Counted from the stretch's first letter, positions 17,754 through 25,830 are shown. The stretch: 64,000 bases of DNA from Caldovatus sediminis (GCF_014644455.1 NZ_BMKS01000012.1:1-64000); one strand, 5' to 3'. Numbers and translations are program-made. Notes: a model not told the origin generated them from the letters alone.

Positions 17754-17781
17754 TTGACGCTAACAACCCCCGGGCTAGGCT
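17754..17781 (+). promoter_or_regulatory. Candidate promoter of the crotonase operon
   Basis: TTGACG (17754-17759) and TAGGCT (17776-17781) are 16 bases apart. Predicted transcription begins near 17788, upstream of the 10-codon leader ORF. Confidence 0.5.
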
Positions 17782-17812
17782 GCGAGAGGGCGGGACGAGG
17801 GAAGGGGGCTCG

Positions 17813-17845
17813 ATGAACCGCAGGACGGGTCGGGGCGGCGCATGA
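17813..17845 (+). CDS. 10-residue leader peptide MNRRTGRGGA
   Basis: A short ORF begins at an ATG with GGAAGGGGG four bases upstream, which is a better ribosome-binding site than the downstream gene has. It ends in a TGA that overlaps the ATG of the first crotonase gene (ATGA at 17842-17845), so ribosomes that finish it are placed to restart on that gene. The peptide is basic (three Arg). It may act only as a translation-coupling device. No attenuator hairpin was seen. Confidence 0.45.
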   Translation: MNRRTGRGGA

Positions 17846-18474
17846 TCCGGCTGGAGACGCGCGGCCGCGTGCTGGTGCTGACGCTCGACCGTCCGGCCAG
17901 GCGCAACGCCCTCGACCGCGCGCTCTGCGAGGCACTGCTCGCCGCCCTGCGCGCGACCGGCGACGCGGCCGCGCTGGTCCTCGCCGGCGCGGGACCGTCC
18001 TTCTGCGCCGGTGCGGACCTTGCGGAATGGAGGGCGCTGGAAGCCGACCCCGCGGCGCGCGAGGCGCGCTCGGCGCTCGGGCAGGCGGTGCTGGCGGCGC
18101 CCGGCGAGGTGCCGAAACCCGTGGTCGCCGCGGTGCAAGGCGCCGCGATGGGCGCCGGGGCCGCGCTCGCCCTCGGCTGCGACATGGTGGTGATGGCCGA
18201 GGACGCGCGGCTCGGCTATCCGGAGGCGCGGCAAGGGATCTTCCCGAGCGGGGTGGCGCCCTCGCTGCTCGCCCATCTCGGTCCGAAGCCGGCCTTCGAG
18301 CTGCTGGCGACCGGGCGCGACGTCGGGGCGGAGGAGGCGCTCGCGCGCGGCCTCGCCAATCGCGTCGTGCCGGCCGCGCGGCTGATCGGAGAGGCCTGCG
18401 CGCTGGCCGAGGCCGCGGCGCTGATGCCGCCCGGGCAGATGGCGCGCCTCAAGCGCCTGGTGCCGCGCGGCTGA
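17842..18474 (+). CDS. Crotonase-fold protein lacking one catalytic glutamate
   Basis: This 210-residue enoyl-CoA hydratase/isomerase-family protein is shorter than the usual 250-270. The oxyanion-hole segment CAGADLAEW (55-63) is present and Glu128 matches the second catalytic glutamate of rat enoyl-CoA hydratase (Glu164). The position of the first (Glu144) is Ala108, in MGAGAALALGCD. It therefore probably does not hydrate enoyl-CoA in the classical way and may be an isomerase, a hydrolase or another crotonase-fold enzyme. It is translated through overlap with a 10-codon leader and is followed 16 bases later by a second, complete crotonase. Confidence 0.85.
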   Translation: MIRLETRGRVLVLTLDRPARRNALDRALCEALLAALRATGDAAALVLAGAGPSFCAGADLAEWRALEADPAAREARSALGQAVLAAPGEVPKPVVAAVQGAAMGAGAALALGCDMVVMAEDARLGYPEARQGIFPSGVAPSLLAHLGPKPAFELLATGRDVGAEEALARGLANRVVPAARLIGEACALAEAAALMPPGQMARLKRLVPRG

Positions 18475-18490
18475 GGGAAGGGACGACCGG

Positions 18491-19231
18491 ATGAATGAGG
18501 CCGTGCTCTACGCGATCGGCGAGGACGGGGTCGCGACCCTCACGCTGAACCGGCCGGCGGCGCGGAACGCGGTGAACGTGGCGCTGTGCGAGGCGCTGCT
18601 CGCCGGCGCGCGGCGCGCCGAGACCGAGCAGGCGCGGCTGGTGCTGGTGCGCGCGGCGGGCCCGGTGTTCTCGGCCGGGGCGGACCTCAAGGAGCGCCAG
18701 GGCATGGACGAGGACGCGGTCCGCGCGCGGCGCCTGAAGGGCTTCGCCGCCTACGGCGCGCTGGAGCGCCTGCCCATGCCGGCCATCGCGGTGGTCGAGG
18801 GACCGGCGATCGGCGCGGGCGTGGAGATCGCCGCCGCCTGCGACTTCATCGTGGCGACCCCCGCCGCGAGCTTCCGCACGCCGGAGGCGCTGTGGGGCTC
18901 GGTCGGCGCGACCCAGCGCCTGCCGCGGGTGATCGGCAAGCGGCTGGCGAAGGACCTGATGTTCACCGGCCGCGCGCTCTCCGCCGAGGAGGCGCGGGAG
19001 GCCGGGCTGGTCGCCCGGGTGGTGGCGCCGGAGGCGCTGGATCAGGCGCTGGCCGAGATCACCGCCACGATCCTCCGCGCCCCGCCGGCGGCGCTGCGGC
19101 TGGCGAAGCGCTGCATCGACGAGGGGCTGGAACGCGACCCGCGCGGCGCGCTGGCGACGGAGCTCATGGCCATCGAGGAGGGCCTGGCGGTGGCGGAGTG
19201 GCGCGACCGGATGGGTAGGTTCGGCCGCTAG
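18491..19231 (+). CDS. Enoyl-CoA hydratase/isomerase family protein
   Basis: This 246-residue crotonase has both catalytic glutamates, Glu112 (GAGVEIAAACD) and Glu132 (RTPEALWG), plus the oxyanion-hole motif SAGADLKE (61-68). It should hydrate a trans-2-enoyl-CoA to a 3-hydroxyacyl-CoA, or isomerise it, in fatty- or amino-acid breakdown. It is the second gene of the pair, 16 bases after the first, and the ATG is preceded by GGAAGGGACGA. The two products may form a mixed complex or act in sequence; this is inference. The stop codon TAG falls inside the terminal repeat of the 19228-19334 element. Confidence 0.9.
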   Translation: MNEAVLYAIGEDGVATLTLNRPAARNAVNVALCEALLAGARRAETEQARLVLVRAAGPVFSAGADLKERQGMDEDAVRARRLKGFAAYGALERLPMPAIAVVEGPAIGAGVEIAAACDFIVATPAASFRTPEALWGSVGATQRLPRVIGKRLAKDLMFTGRALSAEEAREAGLVARVVAPEALDQALAEITATILRAPPAALRLAKRCIDEGLERDPRGALATELMAIEEGLAVAEWRDRMGRFGR

Positions 19232-19334
19232 AGCGGTTTTCGCTCGGCCATGCTCGCTGCAACGGCTCCAGCTCGTTGTTTGCCGAGCCGATTCGCGCTC
19301 CCGGCTGTTTCCAGCCGTCCACGATCGGCTCTAG
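19228..19334. repeat. Intergenic palindromic element with CTAGAGC/GCTCTAG ends
   Basis: A 107-base stretch is bounded by exact inverted repeats CTAGAGC (19228-19234) and GCTCTAG (19328-19334). Inside are three further hairpins: GAGCG/CGCTC (19231-19245), GCTCGGC/GCCGAGC (19242-19248 with 19282-19288) and CGGCTG-TTTC-CAGCCG (19302-19317). It is less GC-rich than its surroundings and lies between the converging crotonase and TadE genes. It looks like a mobile or repeated intergenic unit that may also terminate transcription. Confidence 0.5.
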
Positions 19335-19395
19335 GCGCGAACCGTGGGCCGGCGCCCCGCCGCGCGGGCGCCGCGGTCCGATGCCGGCCTCGTGC

Positions 19396-19854
19396 TCAGA
19401 AGGTGGTGGTCTGCCGGTCGCTGATCACCTGCTGCGCGTCCCAGAAGAGATCCAGCCCGACCAGGAACTCGAAGGTGTAGTTCACCGTGACCTGCACGGT
19501 GTGCGCCGTGACGGTGCCCTGCGACACCGTGCGGTTGCAGGTCACCGTCAGCTGCAGCTTGTCCGGATCGAGCCCCGGCGTCGGCGGCGTGCCGATGGAG
19601 ATGGCGCCACCCGGGCAGAGGTCGTTCTGCGGGGGGTTGTCGGCTCCGACCGCGACGATCGCCGCGCGGAGCACCTCGCCCGTATAGGTGCGGACCGCCT
19701 CCGCCGTGTACCAGTACCGCGCGAGGTCCATCGTGAAGAACAGCAGCAGGAAGAAGACCGGGGCGATCATCGCGAACTCGAGCGCGGTGACGCCCTTGCG
19801 GCAGCGCAGCGCCCGGCGGGGCCCGCGGCGCTCACATGAGGCGGACTTCAACAT
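19396..19854 (-). CDS. tadE: TadE-like minor pseudopilin
   Basis: This 152-residue TadE-family protein of the Tad pilus has a short basic N-terminus, then KGVTALEFAMIAPVFFLLLF, the typical prepilin-like segment with glutamate at +5 after the glycine, and a single transmembrane helix. The periplasmic domain follows and contains two cysteines (about residues 80 and 106). TadE and TadF are processed by the same aspartic peptidase as Flp and are needed for pilus assembly. Its ATG lies inside the end of the preceding gene (23-base overlap), so the two are translationally coupled. Confidence 0.85.
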   Translation of the reverse strand: MLKSASCERRGPRRALRCRKGVTALEFAMIAPVFFLLLFFTMDLARYWYTAEAVRTYTGEVLRAAIVAVGADNPPQNDLCPGGAISIGTPPTPGLDPDKLQLTVTCNRTVSQGTVTAHTVQVTVNYTFEFLVGLDLFWDAQQVISDRQTTTF

Positions 19855-20326
19855 TGCCTCGCACCGGTGAGAGGAAGGGCAGCATGTACTCGGTCAGCGG
19901 CCCGACGAAGGTGAAGGGCCGGCTGGCGGTGATCTCGATCCTCTTCGGCGTGGTGCAGGTCGAGGACCGGGAGGTGGAATCGGTCCCGTTGTCGCAACGG
20001 TAGAGGGTGACCCGCGCGCTCACGGTGAGGTCGGTCCAGTCGGCGGGCAGATTGTTCTTCACCAGCGTCTCGACATGGGCCAGCTTGCCGCTGCTGTCCG
20101 CCGAGGGGTTGGCGAACGCCGCCTGGGCGCCGGCCCGCGCCGCCGCTTCCAGCCGGATTCCCTGCTGGAAGGCGTTGCCGATGTCGAAGGCGCCGAGGAA
20201 CAGCACGATCAGGAACGGAAGGATCGCCGCGAACTCGAGCGCCGATACGCCCCGCCGGTCGCGCAGGGATCGCGCCAAGCGGTCCCGGGCGCGCCGTGTA
20301 GCGGGGATCGGGGCGGCCGCTGCCAT
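19832..20326 (-). CDS. tadF: TadE/TadF-like minor pseudopilin
   Basis: This 164-residue TadE-family protein has a basic leader, then the prepilin-like motif RRGVSALEFAAILPFLIVLF and a single membrane helix. The periplasmic part has two cysteines near residues 110 and 123. It is the middle gene of the leftward three-gene Tad unit, starting 3 bases after the upstream tadG stop codon and overlapping the downstream tadE start. Assignment to TadF rather than TadE is by gene order only; the two are hard to tell apart from sequence. Confidence 0.82.
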   Translation of the reverse strand: MAAAAPIPATRRARDRLARSLRDRRGVSALEFAAILPFLIVLFLGAFDIGNAFQQGIRLEAAARAGAQAAFANPSADSSGKLAHVETLVKNNLPADWTDLTVSARVTLYRCDNGTDSTSRSSTCTTPKRIEITASRPFTFVGPLTEYMLPFLSPVRGNVEVRLM

Positions 20327-20329
20327 GGC

Positions 20330-21862
20330 TCACTCCACCAGCCGGACCACCTGGATGTGCGGCAGCCGCACGCCCTTGCCCTCGCATTCCGAGGTGTCCA
20401 TGGACGCCGTGCCGGAGAACTCGATCGACCGGCCGATGATGAAGTTGCACTTGAAGTCCTTGCTCGACGTGCCGTTGTAGCGCGCGTCGCTGTTCGGGAA
20501 GACCATCGCCCCGTCGATGTAGCTGTTCACGTTGCCGTTGATCTGCACGGGCAGGCCGCCGCCCGGGAGGTTGGACGGCGACCGGTAGTCCCGGTACAGG
20601 GAGACGCCGACGATCGGCTCGCCGCTGAACGCGTCCGGCAGGGGCTGGATCGAGGTGCTGGTGCGCGGCGTCAGCTCGATCTGCCCGCCGTTGACCCGGA
20701 TGCCGCCGCCGCTGCCCATGTGGCCGGTGAAGACGATCATGCAGCCGTGGCAGCGCAGCGTGCCGTTCTGCAGGCTGAGGCCCGCGTTCCAAAAAATGTA
20801 GGTCCGGTTGCCCGGCAGCTCCAGGGTGACGCCGTTGTTCAGGCCGAGGTTGGTGCTGTTGTTGTTGGCGCAGAGGACCACGGGCTGGCTCGCGGGCAGC
20901 GCCGCGATCTGGTTCCGCAGGCTGGTGGCCTGCGCCTGGTTGTATGCCTGCCCCTGGATCGGCAGGCAGTCGCTCCTGACCTGCGGCTTGCCGAGGGTGT
21001 AGTTGTAGGCGAGCGTGTCCAGCTTCTCGTAGGGGTTCGGGATGTACGGCACGCCCCGCTGGACCATCGAGCCCGCCTGCTCGGGCAGGCTGTCGCAGGC
21101 GTTGCCGAAGCAGCCGCCCTGCACGCTGACGCCGGCGGTGACGAGGTTGCTCGCGAACTCGCTCTGGATCCGGACGCCGTTCGAGGCTGTCGAGTTCGCG
21201 TGCAGCACGCAGCCCGGCGCCGAGACGTTCGCGGTGCCCACGAGGTTCAGCCCGACGCCGGTCTCGTTCAGCGCCAGGACGCAGGCGGGGCCGCCCTGCA
21301 CGATCGCCGCCCGGGCGGCGACGCGGATCGTCACCGCGTCGCTGCCGAGCAGCAGGCCGGAGAGGAAGGTCGGCACGGTCTGCTCGATCGTCACCCGGAC
21401 CGTGCCGGGCAGGGCGGAGGTGCCCGCCGGGAAGGGCGGCGAGGGCGGCGTCCAGCTCTCGATCCGCACGTCCACGCTGGTGCCGGCGGCGGTGGCGAAG
21501 CCGTTGCGCCCCGCCGTGTCCCGCGCCGAGGCCTCGGCCGCCGCGCTCTTGCCCTCCTTGGCCCGCAGGTAGCTCGAGGCGCCGGCCATCGCCGCCATGT
21601 CGGCGGCGCTGCGGGCGTTGCGCTGGGTGAAGTACCAGTTGCCGCCTTCCGTCGCCAGGGCGACCAGGCCGAACACCGACACCGCCGATCCTGCGAAGAC
21701 CAGCGCGGTGGCGCCGCGCCGGTCGCGCAGCACCGCGCGCAGCGGGCGCCGCGGGCCGCGGGCGGCGGCGCCCGGTGCGGCGCGCCCCGCCGCCACCTCC
21801 GCCGCGGTGCCGCGCGCGGGGGTGGTCGCCGCCACACCGGATCCTTCGCGTGCCGACGTCAT
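20330..21862 (-). CDS. tadG: TadG-like pilus assembly protein
   Basis: This 510-residue protein starts with a TadE/TadG-type segment (DRRGATALVFAGSAVSVFGL, about 47-66) that forms a membrane helix and the usual TQRNARSAADMAAMAGAS motif. A long periplasmic region follows. Its second half is rich in Asn, Gly, Ser and Thr with eight or more cysteines, and reads like a beta-helix or beta-sandwich domain characteristic of large TadG-related proteins. TadG is a pseudopilin-like factor of Flp pilus biogenesis. AGGAGG lies 10 bases before the ATG. It is the first gene of the leftward unit and divergent from flp. Confidence 0.85.
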   Translation of the reverse strand: MTSAREGSGVAATTPARGTAAEVAAGRAAPGAAARGPRRPLRAVLRDRRGATALVFAGSAVSVFGLVALATEGGNWYFTQRNARSAADMAAMAGASSYLRAKEGKSAAAEASARDTAGRNGFATAAGTSVDVRIESWTPPSPPFPAGTSALPGTVRVTIEQTVPTFLSGLLLGSDAVTIRVAARAAIVQGGPACVLALNETGVGLNLVGTANVSAPGCVLHANSTASNGVRIQSEFASNLVTAGVSVQGGCFGNACDSLPEQAGSMVQRGVPYIPNPYEKLDTLAYNYTLGKPQVRSDCLPIQGQAYNQAQATSLRNQIAALPASQPVVLCANNNSTNLGLNNGVTLELPGNRTYIFWNAGLSLQNGTLRCHGCMIVFTGHMGSGGGIRVNGGQIELTPRTSTSIQPLPDAFSGEPIVGVSLYRDYRSPSNLPGGGLPVQINGNVNSYIDGAMVFPNSDARYNGTSSKDFKCNFIIGRSIEFSGTASMDTSECEGKGVRLPHIQVVRLVE

Positions 21863-21969
21863 GGTTGAATTGCCTCCTGGCCTTCCATCGCGACACCGCC
21901 CGCGATCGGCGCGGATCCGCCGAGCACGGCCACCGGCCTTCGCAACCTGGGGTTACACCTTACACAAAG

Positions 21970-21999
21970 TTAATGTGGACTGCTACCGCAACATGATAC
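21970..21999 (+). promoter_or_regulatory. Possible flp promoter in the AT-rich tad divergent region
   Basis: TTAATG (21970-21975) and TGATAC (21994-21999) are 18 bases apart within the only AT-rich stretch between tadG and flp. On the opposite strand the same DNA offers TATCAT as a -10. The -35 match is poor. The rest of the 282-base gap shows no other clear signal. Confidence 0.3.
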
Positions 22000-22144
22000 A
22001 GAACGTTTCGGCGGGGGGGAACAGCAATCCGCCGGCCCCACCACCGGACGTTGTATCCCCCCGAGGCTTCCGCCGACCACGCGAGCGGCGTGTCGGGAGC
22101 TGCCTCATCAACGCTCGCGCAACGCACCCAGGACGGGACCGAAC

Positions 22145-22351
22145 ATGATCGAACTGATCCGCACCGCCTACGTGACGCTCAAGGACCGCAAGGGCGTCAC
22201 CGCGATGGAGTACGCCGTCATCGCCGCCGGCATCGTCGTTGTGGTCGCGATTGCTGCCGATGCGCTCGGCGGCAGCATCGGCGAGTTCTTCAACAAGTTT
22301 GCCGAGTATCTCCAGGGCAAGCCGTCCGGCCTGCCGGGCTCCAGCAGCTAA
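22145..22351 (+). CDS. flp: Flp-type major pilin
   Basis: This 68-residue type IVb prepilin is the structural subunit of the Tad pilus. The leader MIELIRTAYVTLKDRKG ends at Gly17, where the prepilin peptidase should cut. The mature protein begins VTAMEYAVIAAGI, with Glu22 at +5 and the tyrosine of the Flp motif, followed by one hydrophobic helix and a short polar tail. It is the first rightward gene of the locus and is followed by a strong terminator. Flp is therefore probably made in excess over the assembly proteins. AGGACGGGA lies upstream of the ATG. Confidence 0.95.
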   Translation: MIELIRTAYVTLKDRKGVTAMEYAVIAAGIVVVVAIAADALGGSIGEFFNKFAEYLQGKPSGLPGSSS

Positions 22352-22366
22352 TAACCCATGGCCATA

Positions 22367-22402
22367 ACACGCGGGGCTGCAGCGGTAGCCCCGTGTGTTT
22401 TT
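22367..22402 (+). terminator. Intrinsic terminator after flp
   Basis: ACACGCGGGGCT pairs with AGCCCCGTGTGT (one G-T pair) around an 8-base loop and is followed by a run of T (22398-22402). It starts 15 bases after the pilin stop codon and should limit read-through into cpaA. Confidence 0.85.
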
Positions 22403-22457
22403 GGCTTCGGTACGTTAATCTTATGCGCTTAATTCCGAGTCCCGTGCCATTCCAGAC

Positions 22458-23006
22458 ATGATCACGATCGCGGCGGTCGCGGCCGCGCTGCTGCTGGCCC
22501 TCGCCGCTTGGCGCGACGTCGCCACGCGGATCATCCCGGACGGGCTCTGCGCCGCGATCGCCCTGCTCGGCGTCGCGCTCCGCCTGGGCGAGGGGCTGCC
22601 GGCGCTGCTCGCCACCCTCGCCGCCGCCGCGGCGCTGTTCCTCGGCCTCCTGCTGCTGGCGATGCTTGGCCTGATGGGCGGCGGGGACCTGAAGCTCGCC
22701 ACCGCCATCGCCCTCGGCCTGCCGCCGCTCGGCGTCTATCAGCTCGTGGTCGCGACCGCCCTGGCCGGCGGCGTGCTGGCCCTGCTCTACGTCATGCTTG
22801 CCCGGGTGGTGCGGCCCGCCGCCGGCGCCCGCGCCGGCCCGCCCGCCCCCGCCACCCCGCCCACCGCGCGACGACGCGACGCGCCGCTGCTCCGCCGGGT
22901 CCTCGCCGCCGAGGCCTGGCGGCTGCGCCGGCGCGGACCGCTCCCCTACGGCGTGGCGATCGCGGCCGGCGGCACGCTCGTGCTGTTTCGCTCCCTCGGG
23001 ACCTGA
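22458..23006 (+). CDS. cpaA: Tad prepilin peptidase CpaA/TadV
   Basis: This 182-residue A24-family aspartic peptidase of the inner membrane removes the leader from Flp and the TadE/F pseudopilins. Both catalytic aspartates are visible: Asp20 in WRDVATRIIPD and Asp77 in MGGGDLKLA. Hydrophobic helices fill most of the protein, and the methylase domain of larger PilD enzymes is absent, as expected for Tad. It overlaps nothing upstream and is 3 bases before cpaB. No Shine-Dalgarno sequence stands out. Confidence 0.92.
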   Translation: MITIAAVAAALLLALAAWRDVATRIIPDGLCAAIALLGVALRLGEGLPALLATLAAAAALFLGLLLLAMLGLMGGGDLKLATAIALGLPPLGVYQLVVATALAGGVLALLYVMLARVVRPAAGARAGPPAPATPPTARRRDAPLLRRVLAAEAWRLRRRGPLPYGVAIAAGGTLVLFRSLGT

Positions 23007-23009
23007 CCG

Positions 23010-23870
23010 ATGACGCTGCGGACCCTCGCCATCGCCTGCCTGCTGATCGCCGCGACGGCGCTCGGCTATGTCGCGCTCCAGATGGTGCGGCCCCCGCCGC
23101 CGCCGGTGGTGGCCGAGGCGGCGCTGCCCCCGCCGCCCCCGCCGCCGGCGCGCACCCGCCTGCTGGTCGCGGGCCGCGCCCTGCCCGCCGGCACGCTGCT
23201 GAAGGACGAGGACTTCACCGTCCGCGAGGTGCCGCCGGAGGACGTGCCCGAGGGCGCCCTGCTGCTCAGCGAGGAGACCCGCGCCGAGATGCGCGGCGCC
23301 CTGCTGCGCCGCTACCTCGACCCCGGCGCGACGATCGCGCGCTCCGACTTCCTGCGCCCGCGCGACCGCGGCTTCCTCGCCGCCGTGCTGCGGCCCGGGA
23401 TGCGGGCGATCTCGATCGGCGTGGACGCGACCACCGGCGCCGCCGGGCTGATCTGGCCCGGCGACCAGGTGGACGTGATCCTGACCCAGGAGATGTCGGG
23501 ATCCGACGCCCCGCTCCATCGCCGCGTGGTGAGCGAGACGATCATGTCCGACGTGCGGGTGATCGCGGTGGACCAGCAGATCACCCAGGGCCCGACCGGT
23601 GCGGAATCGCCGGCCGGGCGCCTCGCCCGCACCGTCTCGCTGGAGGTCACGCCGGAACAGGCCGAGCGGGTCGCCGTCGCGCGCTCGCTTGGCCGGCTCG
23701 ACATTGTCGTCCGCGCTGTCGATCAGGCCCCCGAGGACGCGCTCGCCCGCGCGACCACCTCGGTCTTCAGCTCGGATGTCTCCCCGGCCCTGGCACGCTC
23801 GAGCACGGCCCCCGGTGCTCGGATGCGCCTGATCCAGGGCACCGAAAGACAGGAGCTGAATTTCCGATGA
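23010..23870 (+). CDS. cpaB: Flp pilus assembly protein CpaB
   Basis: This 286-residue protein has one N-terminal membrane helix, a proline-rich linker and a SAF domain (about residues 48-115: LLVAGRALPAGTLLKDEDF). The C-terminal RcpC/CpaB domain begins at RAISIGVDATTGAAGLIWPG and continues with VDVILTQ. CpaB sits in the periplasm, is proposed to link the secretin CpaC to the inner-membrane motor, and may bind peptidoglycan. The stop codon overlaps the cpaC start (ATGA), indicating translational coupling. Confidence 0.92.
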   Translation: MTLRTLAIACLLIAATALGYVALQMVRPPPPPVVAEAALPPPPPPPARTRLLVAGRALPAGTLLKDEDFTVREVPPEDVPEGALLLSEETRAEMRGALLRRYLDPGATIARSDFLRPRDRGFLAAVLRPGMRAISIGVDATTGAAGLIWPGDQVDVILTQEMSGSDAPLHRRVVSETIMSDVRVIAVDQQITQGPTGAESPAGRLARTVSLEVTPEQAERVAVARSLGRLDIVVRAVDQAPEDALARATTSVFSSDVSPALARSSTAPGARMRLIQGTERQELNFR

Positions 23871-25474
23871 AGCGATCCGCCGCGTCGCATTGCGCGGCCA
23901 TCCTGCTCGCTGGGGGGATCCTGGTCTCGCTCGGGGGGGCGGCCGTCCTGGCCCAGACCCCGACGGATCAGCCGCCGGTCGCGCCGCAGGTGGTCCCGAC
24001 CTCGCCCGCGCCGACCGTGGGGGTCGCCCCCACGGCGCCGCAGTTCCGGCCGACCCCGGTGCCGCTGCCGGTCGTCATCGAGGCCGGCTCCGGCCGCCTG
24101 ATCCAGCTTCCCGCGCCGGCCGCGTCGGTGATGGCGGCCGACCCGCGCATCGCGCGGGTGCAGCCCGCCTCGCCGACCTCGCTCTTCGTCATGGCGGTCG
24201 CGCCGGGGCGGACCACCATCATCGCCACAGCCGACGACGGCAGCCCGGTCGCCGAATACGACATCACGGTGCGGCCCGGGCGCGGCGTCCTCGCCCCGCA
24301 GCCGCCGCCGCCGGGCCCGCTGGAGCAGATCTTCGGCCGCGACCGGCGGGAGGCGGAGCCGCTGCGGCCGGCGGCGGTCGAGAGCGCGATCCGCCGCAGC
24401 CACCGCGGCATGGCCGGCGTGCGCGTCACCACCGCCGGGCCGAACGTGCTGGTGCTGAACGGCACGGTCGCGAACGCCGCGGACGCGCACCGCGCCGAGA
24501 CCATCGCGCGCTCCTTCGCCGGCGACGACCGCGAGGTGATCAACAACCTCGAGCTGCTCTCCTCGATCCAGGTGAACGTCCGGGTGCGGGTGGCGGAGAT
24601 CTCGCGCGACATCACCCGCGGCCTCGGCTTCAACTGGCAGGCCTTCGGGAGGGCCGGCGAGTTCGTCCTCGGCCTGCGCACCGGGCAGAGCGCGGGGCAG
24701 GTGATCGACGCGATCTTCCGGCCGGGGCTCGACCCCAGCCTGAGCGTCGCGCCCAGCATCCTCGGCCTCGGCGTCACCGGCAACCGCTACGACATCAACG
24801 CGATCATCGACGCGCTGGCGCAGGACCGGCTGATCAGCATCCTGGCCGAGCCGAACCTCACCGCGCAGTCGGGCGAGACGGCGAGCTTCCTCGCCGGCGG
24901 CGAGTTCCCGGTGCCGGTCTCCGGCGCGACCAGCTCGGGCGCCGTGACCGTCTCGATCGAGTTCAAGCAGTTCGGCGTCAGCCTCGCCTTCGTCCCGACG
25001 GTGCTCGGGCCGGACCGTCTGAACCTGCGCATCCGCCCGGAGGTGAGCGAGCTGTCCGAGACCGGCGCGGTCAACCTGCCGCTTGCCGGCGGCGTCGTCC
25101 GCATCCCCGGCCTCACCGTCCGCCGGGCCGAGACGACGGTCGAGCTCGGCAGCGGGCAGAGCTTCGCGATCGCGGGCCTGCTGCAGCGGCGGACCGCGCA
25201 GTCCGACCAGGGGATCATCGGCCTCGCCGAGATCCCGGTGCTCGGCGCGCTGTTCCGTTCCGACCGCTTCCAGCGCGGCGAGACGGAGCTGGTGATCATC
25301 GTCACGCCCTACCTGGTCCGGCCGGTCTCCGATCCGCGGCAGCTCGCGGCGCCGACCGACGGGTTCCGGCCGGCGGTGGATCTCGATCGCCTCCTGTTCC
25401 AGCGCCAGATCGCCCGGGGGGTCGCGATGCCGCCGCTGCGCGGCCGCCCCGACGCCGGCTTCATCCTGGAGTGA
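23867..25474 (+). CDS. cpaC: Tad secretin CpaC/RcpA
   Basis: This 535-residue outer-membrane secretin provides the pore for Flp pilus export. It has a signal peptide (cleavage near VLAQ, residue 30), a short N-domain (PVVIEAGSGRLIQLPAPAAS), a BON-like region (about 175-230) and the C-terminal secretin domain with the AEPNLTAQSGETASFLAGGE and VPVSG motifs around 325-350. The ATG overlaps the cpaB stop. The end is an extension of about 50 residues after VTPYLVRPV. It should form a 12- to 15-fold ring. Confidence 0.94.
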   Translation: MKRSAASHCAAILLAGGILVSLGGAAVLAQTPTDQPPVAPQVVPTSPAPTVGVAPTAPQFRPTPVPLPVVIEAGSGRLIQLPAPAASVMAADPRIARVQPASPTSLFVMAVAPGRTTIIATADDGSPVAEYDITVRPGRGVLAPQPPPPGPLEQIFGRDRREAEPLRPAAVESAIRRSHRGMAGVRVTTAGPNVLVLNGTVANAADAHRAETIARSFAGDDREVINNLELLSSIQVNVRVRVAEISRDITRGLGFNWQAFGRAGEFVLGLRTGQSAGQVIDAIFRPGLDPSLSVAPSILGLGVTGNRYDINAIIDALAQDRLISILAEPNLTAQSGETASFLAGGEFPVPVSGATSSGAVTVSIEFKQFGVSLAFVPTVLGPDRLNLRIRPEVSELSETGAVNLPLAGGVVRIPGLTVRRAETTVELGSGQSFAIAGLLQRRTAQSDQGIIGLAEIPVLGALFRSDRFQRGETELVIIVTPYLVRPVSDPRQLAAPTDGFRPAVDLDRLLFQRQIARGVAMPPLRGRPDAGFILE

Positions 25475-25482
25475 GCGACGCC

Positions 25483-25830
25483 ATGGTCCGCAATCCCCGC
25501 ATTCCGAAGCTGGCCGTGGCCGCGGTGCTGGTCCTCGGCGGCTGCTCGATGGCGCGTGAGCCGTTCGAGCAGCCGGGCACCTGGCAGGCGACCGGCGCGA
25601 ACGAGCACAACCTCCGCGCCATGGTGGCGGTGCCGGGCCACCTCGACCGCGGCATCGGTGCCGCCACCGAGCGGAGCCAGCCGGGCACCCTCGCCGCGAC
25701 CCGGCTGCTTACCGACCGCCGGCGGCGCCTGCCGGTCACCACCACCTCGGGCCTCTTCGCGGCCGGAGCCGGGGGCGGCGATGCGCCGGTGACCGGCCCC
25801 GGCGCGGGAGGCGCCGGTGCGTCCCGCTGA
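25483..25830 (+). CDS. cpaD: Short CpaD-like pilus lipoprotein
   Basis: This 115-residue predicted lipoprotein has a signal peptide ending in LGGC (Cys21). The segment NEHNLRAMVAVPGHLDRGIG matches the C-terminal conserved motif of CpaD pilotin-like proteins (N-x-N/H-L-x-x-M-V-A-x-P-x-D/H-L). Full-length CpaD is about 200-230 residues, so the N-terminal half is missing here. It probably still helps to localise or stabilise the secretin. Position between cpaC and cpaE fits the usual gene order. The stop overlaps the GTG start of cpaE by 14 bases. Confidence 0.75.
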   Translation: MVRNPRIPKLAVAAVLVLGGCSMAREPFEQPGTWQATGANEHNLRAMVAVPGHLDRGIGAATERSQPGTLAATRLLTDRRRRLPVTTTSGLFAAGAGGGDAPVTGPGAGGAGASR

